From an uncultured Lachnospiraceae bacterium (GTDB lineage: Bacteria; Bacillota; Clostridia; Lachnospirales; Lachnospiraceae): a DNA stretch of 51,529 nt. The notes under the pieces are model-generated. The model saw only the letters and a list, made by a program, of their open reading frames with translations, was not told the DNA's origin and did not search any database. The stretch covers positions 1-51,529 of the forward strand of contig CAJURF010000017.1 in NCBI GenBank assembly GCA_910588825.1. Direction: 5' to 3'. The translations under genes were made by a program, and so were the position numbers. Shown here one piece after another: positions 8,486-16,090 of this stretch (positions are counted from its first letter, which is position 1; the number at the start of each line of letters is the position of its first letter).

Positions 8486-9749
8486 CGCAATGGCAGGAGA
8501 GAAGATTTCCATCGTAAAAGAGACTCCCGGCGTGACCAGGGACCGGATTTACGCGGATGTGGAATGGCGGGGCAGGCGTTTCACCATGATTGATACAGGT
8601 GGTATCGAGCCGGAGAGCAGTGATATCATTCTGAGGCAGATGCGGGAGCAGGCACAGATTGCCATTGAGACGGCAGATGTAATTGTTTTTATGACGGATG
8701 TGCGCCAGGGTCTGGTGGATGCGGACAGCAAAGTGGCAGATATGCTGAGACGGAGCCGCAAACCGGTGATATTGGCAGTGAATAAGGTGGATAGCCCAAA
8801 ATACGAGATGGATACCTACGAGTTTTATAACCTGGGAATGGGAGAGCCTGTGGCCATTTCAGCTGCCGGAAAGCTGGGGATCGGGGAACTTCTGGACCGG
8901 GTGATTGAAGTTTTTCCAGAAGATTTTATGGAGGAAGAGGAGGATGATACTCCCCGTGTGGCTATAGTGGGAAAGCCCAATGTGGGGAAATCTTCTATTA
9001 TAAATAAAATTCTGGGCCAGGACAGGGTCATTGTGTCAGACATAGCCGGAACCACCAGGGATGCCGTAGATACGGCAGTGACCTGGGAGGGGCAGGAATA
9101 TATTTTCATAGACACAGCCGGACTGCGAAGAAAGAGCAAGGTAAAAGAAGACTTGGAACGGTACAGTGTGATTCGGGCAGTGGCGGCCATCCAGCGTTCC
9201 GATGTGGTGCTGATGGTCATTGATGCCAGTGAGGGGGTTACGGAGCAGGACGCTAAGATTGCAGGGATTGCCCATGAAAAGGGAAAAGGCATCATTGTTG
9301 TGGTGAACAAATGGGACCTGGTGGAAAAAAATGATAAAACTATATACCGCTATACAGAGCAGATACGCAATGTGCTGTCTTTTATGTCGTATGCAAAGAT
9401 TATATTTGTGTCGGCGAAAACAGGACAGAGATTCCCCCGTATGTTTGAGATGATTGAGGCGGTGATCGAGAACCGTGCCCTGCGGATACAGACAGGGGTT
9501 CTCAACGAGATTCTCACAGAGGCGGTGGCCCTGCAGCAGCCGCCTTCAGACAAAGGAAAGCGTCTGAAAATCTATTATATCACCCAGGTGTCGGTAAAAC
9601 CGCCTGCATTTGTGATATTTGTAAACAGTAAAAAGCTGATGCATTTTTCTTATACCCGTTATCTGGAAAACAGAATTCGGGATGCGTTTGGTTTTGAAGG
9701 GACTTCTCTTAGATTTATCATCAGAGAGCGTAAGGAGGGAGGCCGATGA
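8424..9749 (+). CDS. der: Ribosome biogenesis GTPase Der (EngA)
   Basis: Der has two GTPase domains in tandem and a C-terminal KH-like domain, and is needed for 50S assembly. The first P-loop is GRPNVGKST near residue 10 with DTGGI, and the second is GKPNVGKSS near residue 182 with DTAGL. The G4 motifs are NKVD and NKWD. The KH-like part runs from about residue 350. The length of 441 residues is standard. AAAAGGAGAC precedes ATG 8424. The stop overlaps the plsY start by 4 bases (ATGA), so the genes are translationally coupled. Confidence 0.97.
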   Translation: MSKQIAAIVGRPNVGKSTLFNAMAGEKISIVKETPGVTRDRIYADVEWRGRRFTMIDTGGIEPESSDIILRQMREQAQIAIETADVIVFMTDVRQGLVDADSKVADMLRRSRKPVILAVNKVDSPKYEMDTYEFYNLGMGEPVAISAAGKLGIGELLDRVIEVFPEDFMEEEEDDTPRVAIVGKPNVGKSSIINKILGQDRVIVSDIAGTTRDAVDTAVTWEGQEYIFIDTAGLRRKSKVKEDLERYSVIRAVAAIQRSDVVLMVIDASEGVTEQDAKIAGIAHEKGKGIIVVVNKWDLVEKNDKTIYRYTEQIRNVLSFMSYAKIIFVSAKTGQRFPRMFEMIEAVIENRALRIQTGVLNEILTEAVALQQPPSDKGKRLKIYYITQVSVKPPAFVIFVNSKKLMHFSYTRYLENRIRDAFGFEGTSLRFIIRERKEGGR

Positions 9750-10390
9750 TCCGGGCGGTATGCTTGTTAATCGGATATGTATTTGGATTGTTTCAGACTT
9801 CCTATTTTCTGGGAAAAGCACATCATATTGATATACGGGAATATGGAAGCGGAAATGCCGGAACCACCAACGCCCTGCGCACCATGGGCAAGAAAGCAGG
9901 GGCTGTTACCCTGCTTTGCGACTGCCTGAAATGTGTGCTGGCTGTCTGGGTGATCCGGCTGATGTTTGGGAAAAGCTATTCAGATATTATGCCTGTGCTG
10001 GTGTTATATACAGCGGCAGGCTGTATACTGGGCCATAACTTTCCCGTTACTATGGGATTTAAGGGCGGGAAAGGCATCGCCGCATCTGTAGGGATGCTGC
10101 TGGCCTTTGACTGGAGGCTTTTTCTGGCCGCGTCCGTGGTATTTTTTGCCCTGTTTTTTTTGTTTCATTATGTTTCCCTGTGTTCCATTGCCTCTTATTT
10201 GACAACCTTTCTTCTGACGATTATTTTTGGGAGGATGGGATACTATAATCTGGAATTCAGAGAGCGGATGGAATTATATATTATCATGGGCATCCTCACA
10301 TTACTGGCTTTCTGGCGGCACCGGGCAAATATCCGGCGGCTGTTCCAGGGGACAGAGAGCAAAATTACTTTTTCAAAAAAGGAGGGCTGA
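9746..10390 (+). CDS. plsY: Glycerol-3-phosphate acyltransferase PlsY
   Basis: PlsY transfers the acyl group from acyl-phosphate to glycerol 3-phosphate, the first step of phospholipid synthesis in most Gram-positives. The conserved loops are visible: GSGNAGTTNALRTMGKK, and GHNFPVTMGFKGGKGIAAS with the glycine-rich phosphate site. Five or six hydrophobic segments span the 214 residues. It overlaps der by 4 bases and is followed 2 bases later by gpsA, which makes its substrate. Confidence 0.95.
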   Translation: MIRAVCLLIGYVFGLFQTSYFLGKAHHIDIREYGSGNAGTTNALRTMGKKAGAVTLLCDCLKCVLAVWVIRLMFGKSYSDIMPVLVLYTAAGCILGHNFPVTMGFKGGKGIAASVGMLLAFDWRLFLAASVVFFALFFLFHYVSLCSIASYLTTFLLTIIFGRMGYYNLEFRERMELYIIMGILTLLAFWRHRANIRRLFQGTESKITFSKKEG

Positions 10391-10392
10391 TT

Positions 10393-11433
10393 ATGGCAAA
10401 AATTGGGATACTGGGAGCAGGCAGCTGGGGAACGGCTTTGTCGCTTCTTCTGGATGATAATGGACATCAGGTACAGGTCTGGTCTGCATTTGAAGACGAA
10501 GTGGACATGCTGAACCAATACCATGAGCATCAGGCGAAACTGCCAGGGGTAAAAATCCCCGGAACGGTTCATTTTACAACAGATTTGGAGAATTGTGTCC
10601 GGGATCACGAGATTGTGGTGCTGGCGGTTCCTTCTCCTTTTACCAGAAATACCGCGCACAAAATCAAATCCTTTGTAAAAGATGGACAAAAAATTGTGAA
10701 TGTGGCAAAGGGGATCGAAGAGAGTACACTGATGACCTTGAGTGAGTTGATAGAAGATGAAATTCCACAGGCAGACGTGGCTGTTCTCTCCGGTCCCAGC
10801 CATGCAGAGGAGGTGGGCAGAAGACTTCCCACCACCTGTGTGGTCAGCGCAAAGACACAGAAAACGGCAGAGTATCTTCAGTCTGTCTTTATGAGTCCTG
10901 TATTTAGGGTCTATACCACACCGGATATTCTGGGAGTGGAACTGGGGGCAGCCCTTAAAAATGTAATTGCCCTGGCTGCAGGAACAGCTGACGGGCTTGG
11001 GTACGGAGACAACACGAAAGCGGCGTTGATTACAAGAGGCGTGGCGGAAATCTGCAGGCTGGGAGTGAGCATGGGGGCAAAAATGGAGACTTTCTACGGC
11101 CTTTCCGGCATGGGAGATCTGATTGTGACCTGTGCCAGCACCCACAGCCGCAACCGGAAAGCAGGGTTTTTGATCGGACAGGGCAAGACAATGACAGAAG
11201 CCATGGATGAAGTGAAGATGGTGGTGGAAGGGGTGTATTCTGCAAAAGCGGCCAAGGGCTTGGCGGAAAAATATCGGGTAGAGATGCCCATTGTGACGGA
11301 AATCTGTAAAGTGTTATTCGAAGATAAGCCCGCCTCCTGCGCAGTCAATGACTTGATGCTGAGGGATAAAAAGGTGGAATCGCCAGACCTGCCCTGGCAG
11401 CAGACAGGTTACTGTCCACTCAGTGAACAGTAA
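10393..11433 (+). CDS. gpsA: Glycerol-3-phosphate dehydrogenase [NAD(P)+]
   Basis: GpsA reduces dihydroxyacetone phosphate to glycerol 3-phosphate, the substrate of PlsY encoded just upstream. The N-terminal Rossmann motif is GILGAGSWGTAL. The substrate domain has SGPSHAEEV, the catalytic Lys in GAALKNVIALAAG, and the conserved GLSGMGDLIVTC and SRNRKAG. At 346 residues it is slightly longer than usual because of a C-terminal tail of about 15 residues ending in a CPLSEQ sequence. It ends 11 bases from the convergent aldo/keto reductase, and no terminator is visible between them. Confidence 0.95.
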   Translation: MAKIGILGAGSWGTALSLLLDDNGHQVQVWSAFEDEVDMLNQYHEHQAKLPGVKIPGTVHFTTDLENCVRDHEIVVLAVPSPFTRNTAHKIKSFVKDGQKIVNVAKGIEESTLMTLSELIEDEIPQADVAVLSGPSHAEEVGRRLPTTCVVSAKTQKTAEYLQSVFMSPVFRVYTTPDILGVELGAALKNVIALAAGTADGLGYGDNTKAALITRGVAEICRLGVSMGAKMETFYGLSGMGDLIVTCASTHSRNRKAGFLIGQGKTMTEAMDEVKMVVEGVYSAKAAKGLAEKYRVEMPIVTEICKVLFEDKPASCAVNDLMLRDKKVESPDLPWQQTGYCPLSEQ

Positions 11434-11444
11434 CAGATTCCAGG

Positions 11445-12287
11445 TCAAAAGGCCACATCGCGAAGGTCTTCCGGAAGACTGGCACTGCGGTAATTCTTGT
11501 TCAGCTGGTCGATGGCATCCATGTCCTCATCTTCCAGGACAAAATCAAAAATCTCTCCATTGCTGATAATGCGTTCCTCCCGGGCAGATTTGGGGATGAC
11601 AGCCACGCCCTTTTGTATAATCCAGCGCAGACCGATTTGTGCCGGTGTTTTTCCGTATTTCACCGCCAGAATGCAGATTACATCATCATCCAGATATGCG
11701 CCTCTGGCCAGAGGCGCATAGGCCTGAACGGCGATGCCTTTGGCATGGCAGTATTCCACCAGATTTTTCTGATACCAGTAAGGGTGGAATTCAATCTGGT
11801 TTACTGCAGGTGTGATCTCGGAGACACTGGCCAGTTCTTCCAGATGGCGGATTTCAAAATTGCTGACTCCGATAGAACGGGCAGCGCCTTTTTTATAAAG
11901 GGCTTCCAGCTCTTTCCAGGTGCCCAGGTAACAGCCGGGGACCGGCCAGTGGACCAGGTATAAATCTACGTAATCGGTCATAAGCCGTTCCAGGCTTCTG
12001 GAAAAAGACCCTTCTACATCACCCAGTCTCTGGGCATTGTTCCAGATTTTTGTTGTGAGGAACAGTTCTCTGCGGGGAATGCCGCATTCCCGGATGCCTT
12101 TTCCCACTCCATCCTCGTTCATATAAGCAGAAGCTGTGTCGATCAGGCGGTATCCTGCATTCACTGCACATCGGATCGTTTTTTCTGCTTCACGTTCATC
12201 GGTTATTTTATACATGCCAAGTCCTAAGACGGGCATTTCATTTCCAGAATTTAACTTCTTTGTATAAGATGAAGCCGTTGTTGTCAT
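11445..12287 (-). CDS. Aldo/keto reductase
   Basis: This is an NADPH-dependent oxidoreductase of the AKR superfamily with a single (beta/alpha)8 barrel. The tetrad is visible: Asp and Tyr in IDTASAYMNED, Lys in FLTTKIWN, and His in LYLVHWPVPG. The nucleotide-binding end has IPKSAREERI. It looks like the AKR5 group (2,5-diketogluconate or prostaglandin-type reductases), but the substrate cannot be predicted. The start is ATG at 12285-12287 with AAGGAGG just upstream; an upstream ATG (12311) lacks one. It is a single gene on the reverse strand, divergent from the acetogenesis operon. Confidence 0.9.
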   Translation of the reverse strand: MTTTASSYTKKLNSGNEMPVLGLGMYKITDEREAEKTIRCAVNAGYRLIDTASAYMNEDGVGKGIRECGIPRRELFLTTKIWNNAQRLGDVEGSFSRSLERLMTDYVDLYLVHWPVPGCYLGTWKELEALYKKGAARSIGVSNFEIRHLEELASVSEITPAVNQIEFHPYWYQKNLVEYCHAKGIAVQAYAPLARGAYLDDDVICILAVKYGKTPAQIGLRWIIQKGVAVIPKSAREERIISNGEIFDFVLEDEDMDAIDQLNKNYRSASLPEDLRDVAF

Positions 12288-12489
12288 GTAAACCTCCTTA
12301 AAACAGCACACTGCAATTTCTGCTGGAGTATATCATATAAATGTGAAGTTAATGCAAGAAAAGTATTACAAAAATAATAAATCCATACATTTCAAATATC
12401 CTTCCTTATTAAATCAAGGTTTTTGCACAAATTGGCGGAGAATTCCAGAAATAAAATCTTGTTTTTTATAAAAAATTAATAAGATTTCC

Positions 12490-12518
12490 TTGAAAAAAAA
12501 TCGAGATAGTTGTATAAT
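12490..12518 (+). promoter_or_regulatory. sigma-A promoter of the CODH/ACS operon
   Basis: TTGAAA (12490-12495) and a perfect TATAAT (12513-12518) have 17-base spacing. It lies in an AT-rich 320-base gap between the divergent aldo/keto reductase and the His-rich gene. The leader is about 85 bases. No other comparably strong promoter is seen before 25100, so this probably drives the whole operon. Confidence 0.8.
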
Positions 12519-12559
12519 TACAGTCAATTGATAGATTCTTGTCAGAGACAATGCTTTTG

Positions 12560-12573
12560 GCAGAATTTTCTGC
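12560..12573. repeat. Palindrome GCAGAA-TT-TTCTGC in the operon leader
   Basis: A perfect palindrome lies in the transcribed leader between the promoter and the first gene. The same half-sites recur in the hairpin at 13215-13235. It may be an operator or a small RNA hairpin; the sequence alone does not decide. Confidence 0.35.
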
Positions 12574-12610
12574 TGAAGGCAGGTTGAGAAGAATCAGAAA
12601 GGAGGGAAAC

Positions 12611-12952
12611 ATGCATTTAATTAAAGATGAGAACGGCAATGTGGTTTCGCATGGCCATGGTGAACAACATAGCTGCCCTCACAGCCATGGCCATGAACAT
12701 TGCGGACATCACGGTGAGAACTGTGATCATCAGGGGGACTGCAGACAGGAGACAGCAGCTCTGCTGGCGTATATGGTTCAGCACAATGAACAGCATGCGG
12801 CAGAATTGGATCAATTGGCTGATAATTTGGAAAAAATGGATATTTTCGACGCGGCCAGAACGATCCGGGATGGAGTGGCTGATTTCCAAAAGGCAAATAT
12901 GCGGTTCAGCCTTGCCCTGACCCAGGTAAAAGAGCAGATAAAGGAGGCATAA
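12611..12952 (+). CDS. His-rich small protein, probable nickel-handling factor of CODH/ACS
   Basis: This is a 113-residue protein with no named family that I can assign. Residues 13-40 hold about 10 His together with several Cys (HGHGEQHSCPHSHGHEHCGHHGENCDH region), a pattern typical of nickel storage or delivery proteins. Residues 45-113 are predicted as two or three amphipathic helices. The start is ATG 12611 with AAGGAGGG upstream; an earlier in-frame ATG at 12539 lacks this. It is the first gene of the CODH/ACS operon and lies 6 bases before cooT. A functional analogue of the His-rich CooJ is an attractive idea, but the architecture differs, with the His tract near the N-terminus. Confidence 0.75.
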   Translation: MHLIKDENGNVVSHGHGEQHSCPHSHGHEHCGHHGENCDHQGDCRQETAALLAYMVQHNEQHAAELDQLADNLEKMDIFDAARTIRDGVADFQKANMRFSLALTQVKEQIKEA

Positions 12953-12958
12953 TTTATT

Positions 12959-13144
12959 ATGTGCTTGGCAACAGTGATCAAGAAAAAAGACGGAAGTGCA
13001 ATTTTTAAGAATGTCAGCCGTATTGATGTACAGGATGGTGTTCTATTGATCCGGGATATTATGGGTGATGAGAAAGAAGTGAAAGGTGCGATCCGCATGG
13101 TTGACCTTGCGAACAGCATCGTGGAAGTAGATTGCGTGGAATAA
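12959..13144 (+). CDS. cooT: CooT family nickel-binding protein
   Basis: CooT of Rhodospirillum rubrum is a small dimeric protein that binds nickel through its second residue, Cys2, and helps CO dehydrogenase maturation. This 61-residue protein begins MCLATVIKKKDG with Cys2 in place and has the short all-beta pattern of the family (DVQDGVLLIRDIMGDEKEV). It is 6 bases downstream of the His-rich gene and before cooC, which fits nickel supply to CODH. Its size is close to the 66 residues of CooT. Confidence 0.85.
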   Translation: MCLATVIKKKDGSAIFKNVSRIDVQDGVLLIRDIMGDEKEVKGAIRMVDLANSIVEVDCVE

Positions 13145-13214
13145 GAGTAAGAGTTCAGGAGTGCGTCAGAATGCATTGCCTGTGACTGTGAAGGAATATT
13201 TTCTGAATAGTTAA

Positions 13215-13235
13215 TGCAGAATGACATATTCTGCA
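13215..13235. repeat. Hairpin TGCAGAAT/ATTCTGCA between cooT and cooC
   Basis: Eight-base perfect arms (13215-13222 and 13228-13235) flank a 5-base loop inside the 130-base cooT-cooC gap. There is no proper T-run after it. It could be an mRNA processing or stability element, or a protein site. Confidence 0.4.
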
Positions 13236-13274
13236 GCGTTTTACAAAATTTTTAAGTGTTTTGGAGGTATACTG

Positions 13275-14045
13275 ATGGCTCATGTGATTGCTGTCGCAGG
13301 AAAAGGCGGCGTAGGAAAGACAACCTTGTGCGGGCTGATCATTCAATATCTCGGCGAGCAGGGAAAAGGTCCTATTTTGGCAGTGGATGCGGATGCGAAT
13401 TCAAATCTCAACGAAGTTCTGGGAGTGGAAGTTGAGAAGACTCTGGGCGACGTGAGAGAGGAAATTGCCCGTGCGGAGATGGCGAAGGAAAGTCCCATTC
13501 CTCCAGGTGTGTCAAAAGCGGATTATGCGGAAGTGCAATTCCAGAATTCTCTGATTGAAGACGATGATTTTGATATGCTGGTGATGGGGCGTACCCAGGG
13601 GAAAGGATGCTACTGTTACGTCAACGGACTGCTTCAGTCGCAGCTCACCAGACTGCAGAAGAACTATCCTTTCATTATTGTGGATAACGAAGCGGGTATG
13701 GAACATATCAGCCGTGGGATTCTGCCCAGCATGGAGACGGCAATCCTTGTCAGTGACTGTTCCAGAAGAGGTGTGCAGGCTGTGGGACGCATAGCCCAGT
13801 TGATTCGGGAATGTGATATGAAGCCAAAAACTGTTGGACTGATTATCAACCGGGCGCCGGGAGGAAAATTAAATGACGGTACCCGCGAAGAAATCGAAAA
13901 ACAGGGGCTGGACCTGCTGGGGGTTGTTCCCCAGGATGACACAGTTTTTGAATTTGACTGTGAAGGAAAGCCTACTGTACAGCTTCCAGATGATTCGCCT
14001 GTGAAACAGGCTGTCAGGGATATTGTACAGCGTCTGCACTTGTAA
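13275..14045 (+). CDS. cooC: CODH nickel-insertion ATPase CooC (first copy)
   Basis: CooC is a MinD/NifH-like P-loop ATPase that inserts nickel into the C-cluster of CO dehydrogenase. The deviant Walker A is GKGGVGKTT (residues 9-17). The nickel-binding CXC pair is Cys112 and Cys114 in GKGCYCYVN, matching the positions known from CooC1 of Carboxydothermus. Walker B-like residues are in FIIVDNEAGMEH. The ATG at 13275 follows TTTTGGAGGT; an earlier in-frame ATG (13221) falls inside the hairpin. Codon use is less biased than in acsA. It lies 122 bases before acsA. Confidence 0.92.
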   Translation: MAHVIAVAGKGGVGKTTLCGLIIQYLGEQGKGPILAVDADANSNLNEVLGVEVEKTLGDVREEIARAEMAKESPIPPGVSKADYAEVQFQNSLIEDDDFDMLVMGRTQGKGCYCYVNGLLQSQLTRLQKNYPFIIVDNEAGMEHISRGILPSMETAILVSDCSRRGVQAVGRIAQLIRECDMKPKTVGLIINRAPGGKLNDGTREEIEKQGLDLLGVVPQDDTVFEFDCEGKPTVQLPDDSPVKQAVRDIVQRLHL

Positions 14046-14064
14046 AGCAAAAACAGCGTTCGTT

Positions 14065-14110
14065 CCTTTTAGGTTTGAAAGGGAGATTTGAAAATGTATA
14101 TCTTTCCTTT
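14065..14110 (+). promoter_or_regulatory. Alternative hairpins over the leader ribosome binding site
   Basis: The purine tract AAAGGGAGA (14078-14086) precedes the leader ATG at 14094. Its AAAGG can pair upstream with CCTTT (14065-14069) or downstream with CCTTT (14106-14110). In the second case AGAT (14084-14087) also pairs with ATCT (14100-14103). The two folds exclude each other and both cover the site. This suggests control of translation, but the fold is by eye only. Confidence 0.35.
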
Positions 14111-14171
14111 GGCTGAACTGCATTTTCAGGTCAAGAAGGCTACAATCATTTTAAGGAGGTTTATGAAGTGA
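14094..14171 (+). CDS. 25-codon leader frame overlapping acsA
   Basis: ATG 14094 has AAAGGGAGA at a suitable distance. The frame runs through the acsA ribosome binding site (read as Leu-Arg-Arg) and stops at TGA 14169-14171, overlapping the acsA GTG by 4 bases (GTGA). The peptide starts MYIFPLAELHFQ and has no known family. Such an overlap is the classic arrangement for translational coupling. It may still be chance, since 25 codons is short. Confidence 0.4.
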   Translation: MYIFPLAELHFQVKKATIILRRFMK

Positions 14172-16060
14172 GTGAATTCAAATTAACCACAGTGGAGGAA
14201 TTTGAAGCGGCTACCGAGCGGCTTTTAGAAACTGGGGCAAAGGTTGGAGCTGATTCATGGCAGATCCGTGTAAAAAACCAGACTCCGCATTGTAAATTTG
14301 GTGAAAGCGGTACATGCTGCCGTATTTGTTCTATGGGTCCCTGCCGTATTACAGCAAAGGCTCCGAGAGGCATCTGCGGATGTGATGTTCACGGTATCGT
14401 AGGAAGAAACTATCTGAGATTTACAGCGGGCGGTGCTGCTACCCACTCTGACCATGGACGTGAGATCTGTCATACACTTTATGAGACATCAGCAGATGGC
14501 AACTATAAAGTAAAAGATCCTGAAAAATTGATCAGAATCGCAAAAGAATGGGATATTGAGACAGAGGGAAAAGATATTTATGATCTGGCTCATGAAGTTG
14601 CTGAAACAGGTTTGTTAGAATATGGTAAACCGTTTGGCAAACAGAGATTTATGCAGAGAGCGCCGAAACATACTCAGGAGATCTGGGAGAGAGAAGAAAT
14701 TGCTCCGAGAGCTATCGACAGAGAGGTTTCCTGTGCTTTGCATATGACACATATGGGATGTTCCTCCAAACCGGAAGCTTTAATTCGTCAGTCTCTGCGT
14801 GCAGGTCTTTGTGATGGATGGGGCGGTTCCATGATGGGTACAGAATTCTCTGACATCCTCTTCGGAACACCTATGGAAATGGAAACAGAAGCCAACCTTG
14901 GCGTTATGGTGAAAGAAAACGTAAACATCGTTGTTCACGGCCATGATCCGTCACTTTCTGAGATGATCTGTGAATATGCAGACGATCCGGAAATGATTGC
15001 TTACGCAAAAGAAAAAGGCGCACAGGGAATTACCGTTTCTGGTGTCTGCTGTACTTCCAATGAAGTAGCTATGCGTCGTGGAATTCCTATGGCTGGTAAC
15101 TTCCTGCAGCAGGAAAACGTGGTTCTGACAGGTGCCTGTGAAGCGATCGTTGTTGACGTTCAGTGTATCTTCCCGGCTCTTGGACCGCTTAGCAAATGTT
15201 TCCACACAAAATTCATCACAACATCTCCCATTGCTCAGATGCCTGAATCTGAATTTATCAGATTTAATGCACATACAGCAGGTGAGAATGCGAAAGCAAT
15301 TGTGAAGGCAGCTATCGACAACTTCCAGAACAGGGATCCAGAACTGGTACATATTCCTGACCTGAAGCAGAAAGCTACTGTTGGATATTCCGTAGAGCAG
15401 ATCGTTAAGAAGCTGGACGGCGTAACCAATTCTCAGGTAGACAAGACAGGCACAACTCTTCCGTTGATTGACTGTATCGTATCTGGTGTTCTCCGTGGTG
15501 CGGTTGCTATGGTTGGATGTAATAATCCTAAGATCCGTCCGGATGCTGCTCACATCGGGCTGATGAAAAAATTGATTGCAAACGATATCATTTTGGTTGT
15601 ATCCGGATGTTCTGCGCAGGCAGCAGCAAAAGCAGGTCTTATGGATAAGAGAGCAAAAGATCTCTGCGGCGCTGGTCTGAAGAGAGTCTGTGAATTGGCA
15701 GATATTCCTCCGGTACTTCACATGGGATCCTGCGTGGATATCAGCCGTATGATGATTCTGGCATCTGAACTTGCCAAAGATTCTGGACTGAAAATTTCAC
15801 AGCTTCCGCTGGTAGGATGTGCACCTGAATGGATGTCTGAAAAAGCCGTATCTATTGGTAACTATGTAGTATCTACTGGTATTGATACATACCTTGGTGT
15901 TGAACCGTACGCTACTGGTTCTGCAGAAGTTGACGGACTGCTCAAGGGCGGCATTAAAGACTGGGTAGAGGCTTGCTATACAGTTGAGACAGACATTGAA
16001 AAATTAGGTGACTTGATGATTGAGAAGATTGAAGAGAAGAGGACTGCTATAGGCATCTAA
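14168..16060 (+). CDS. acsA: Anaerobic carbon monoxide dehydrogenase, catalytic subunit
   Basis: This Ni-Fe enzyme reduces CO2 to CO with ferredoxin electrons and passes CO to acetyl-CoA synthase through an internal tunnel. At 630 residues it is standard for CooS/AcsA. The N-terminal cysteines (Cys42, Cys50, Cys51, Cys54, Cys59 in the CKFGESGTCCRICSMGPC block, then GICGCDVHG) hold the D- and B-clusters. Further conserved blocks are GVCCTSNE, VVDVQCIFP, GCNNPK and SGCSAQAAAKAG, which carry C-cluster ligands, and MGSCVDISR. The start is GTG at 14168 with AAGGAGG 8 bases upstream. Codon use is strongly biased toward GCT, GGT and CGT, as in highly expressed genes. Confidence 0.97.
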   Translation: MSEFKLTTVEEFEAATERLLETGAKVGADSWQIRVKNQTPHCKFGESGTCCRICSMGPCRITAKAPRGICGCDVHGIVGRNYLRFTAGGAATHSDHGREICHTLYETSADGNYKVKDPEKLIRIAKEWDIETEGKDIYDLAHEVAETGLLEYGKPFGKQRFMQRAPKHTQEIWEREEIAPRAIDREVSCALHMTHMGCSSKPEALIRQSLRAGLCDGWGGSMMGTEFSDILFGTPMEMETEANLGVMVKENVNIVVHGHDPSLSEMICEYADDPEMIAYAKEKGAQGITVSGVCCTSNEVAMRRGIPMAGNFLQQENVVLTGACEAIVVDVQCIFPALGPLSKCFHTKFITTSPIAQMPESEFIRFNAHTAGENAKAIVKAAIDNFQNRDPELVHIPDLKQKATVGYSVEQIVKKLDGVTNSQVDKTGTTLPLIDCIVSGVLRGAVAMVGCNNPKIRPDAAHIGLMKKLIANDIILVVSGCSAQAAAKAGLMDKRAKDLCGAGLKRVCELADIPPVLHMGSCVDISRMMILASELAKDSGLKISQLPLVGCAPEWMSEKAVSIGNYVVSTGIDTYLGVEPYATGSAEVDGLLKGGIKDWVEACYTVETDIEKLGDLMIEKIEEKRTAIGI

Positions 16061-16090
16061 TATTTCAGATGCGTATAAATGGAGGAATGT

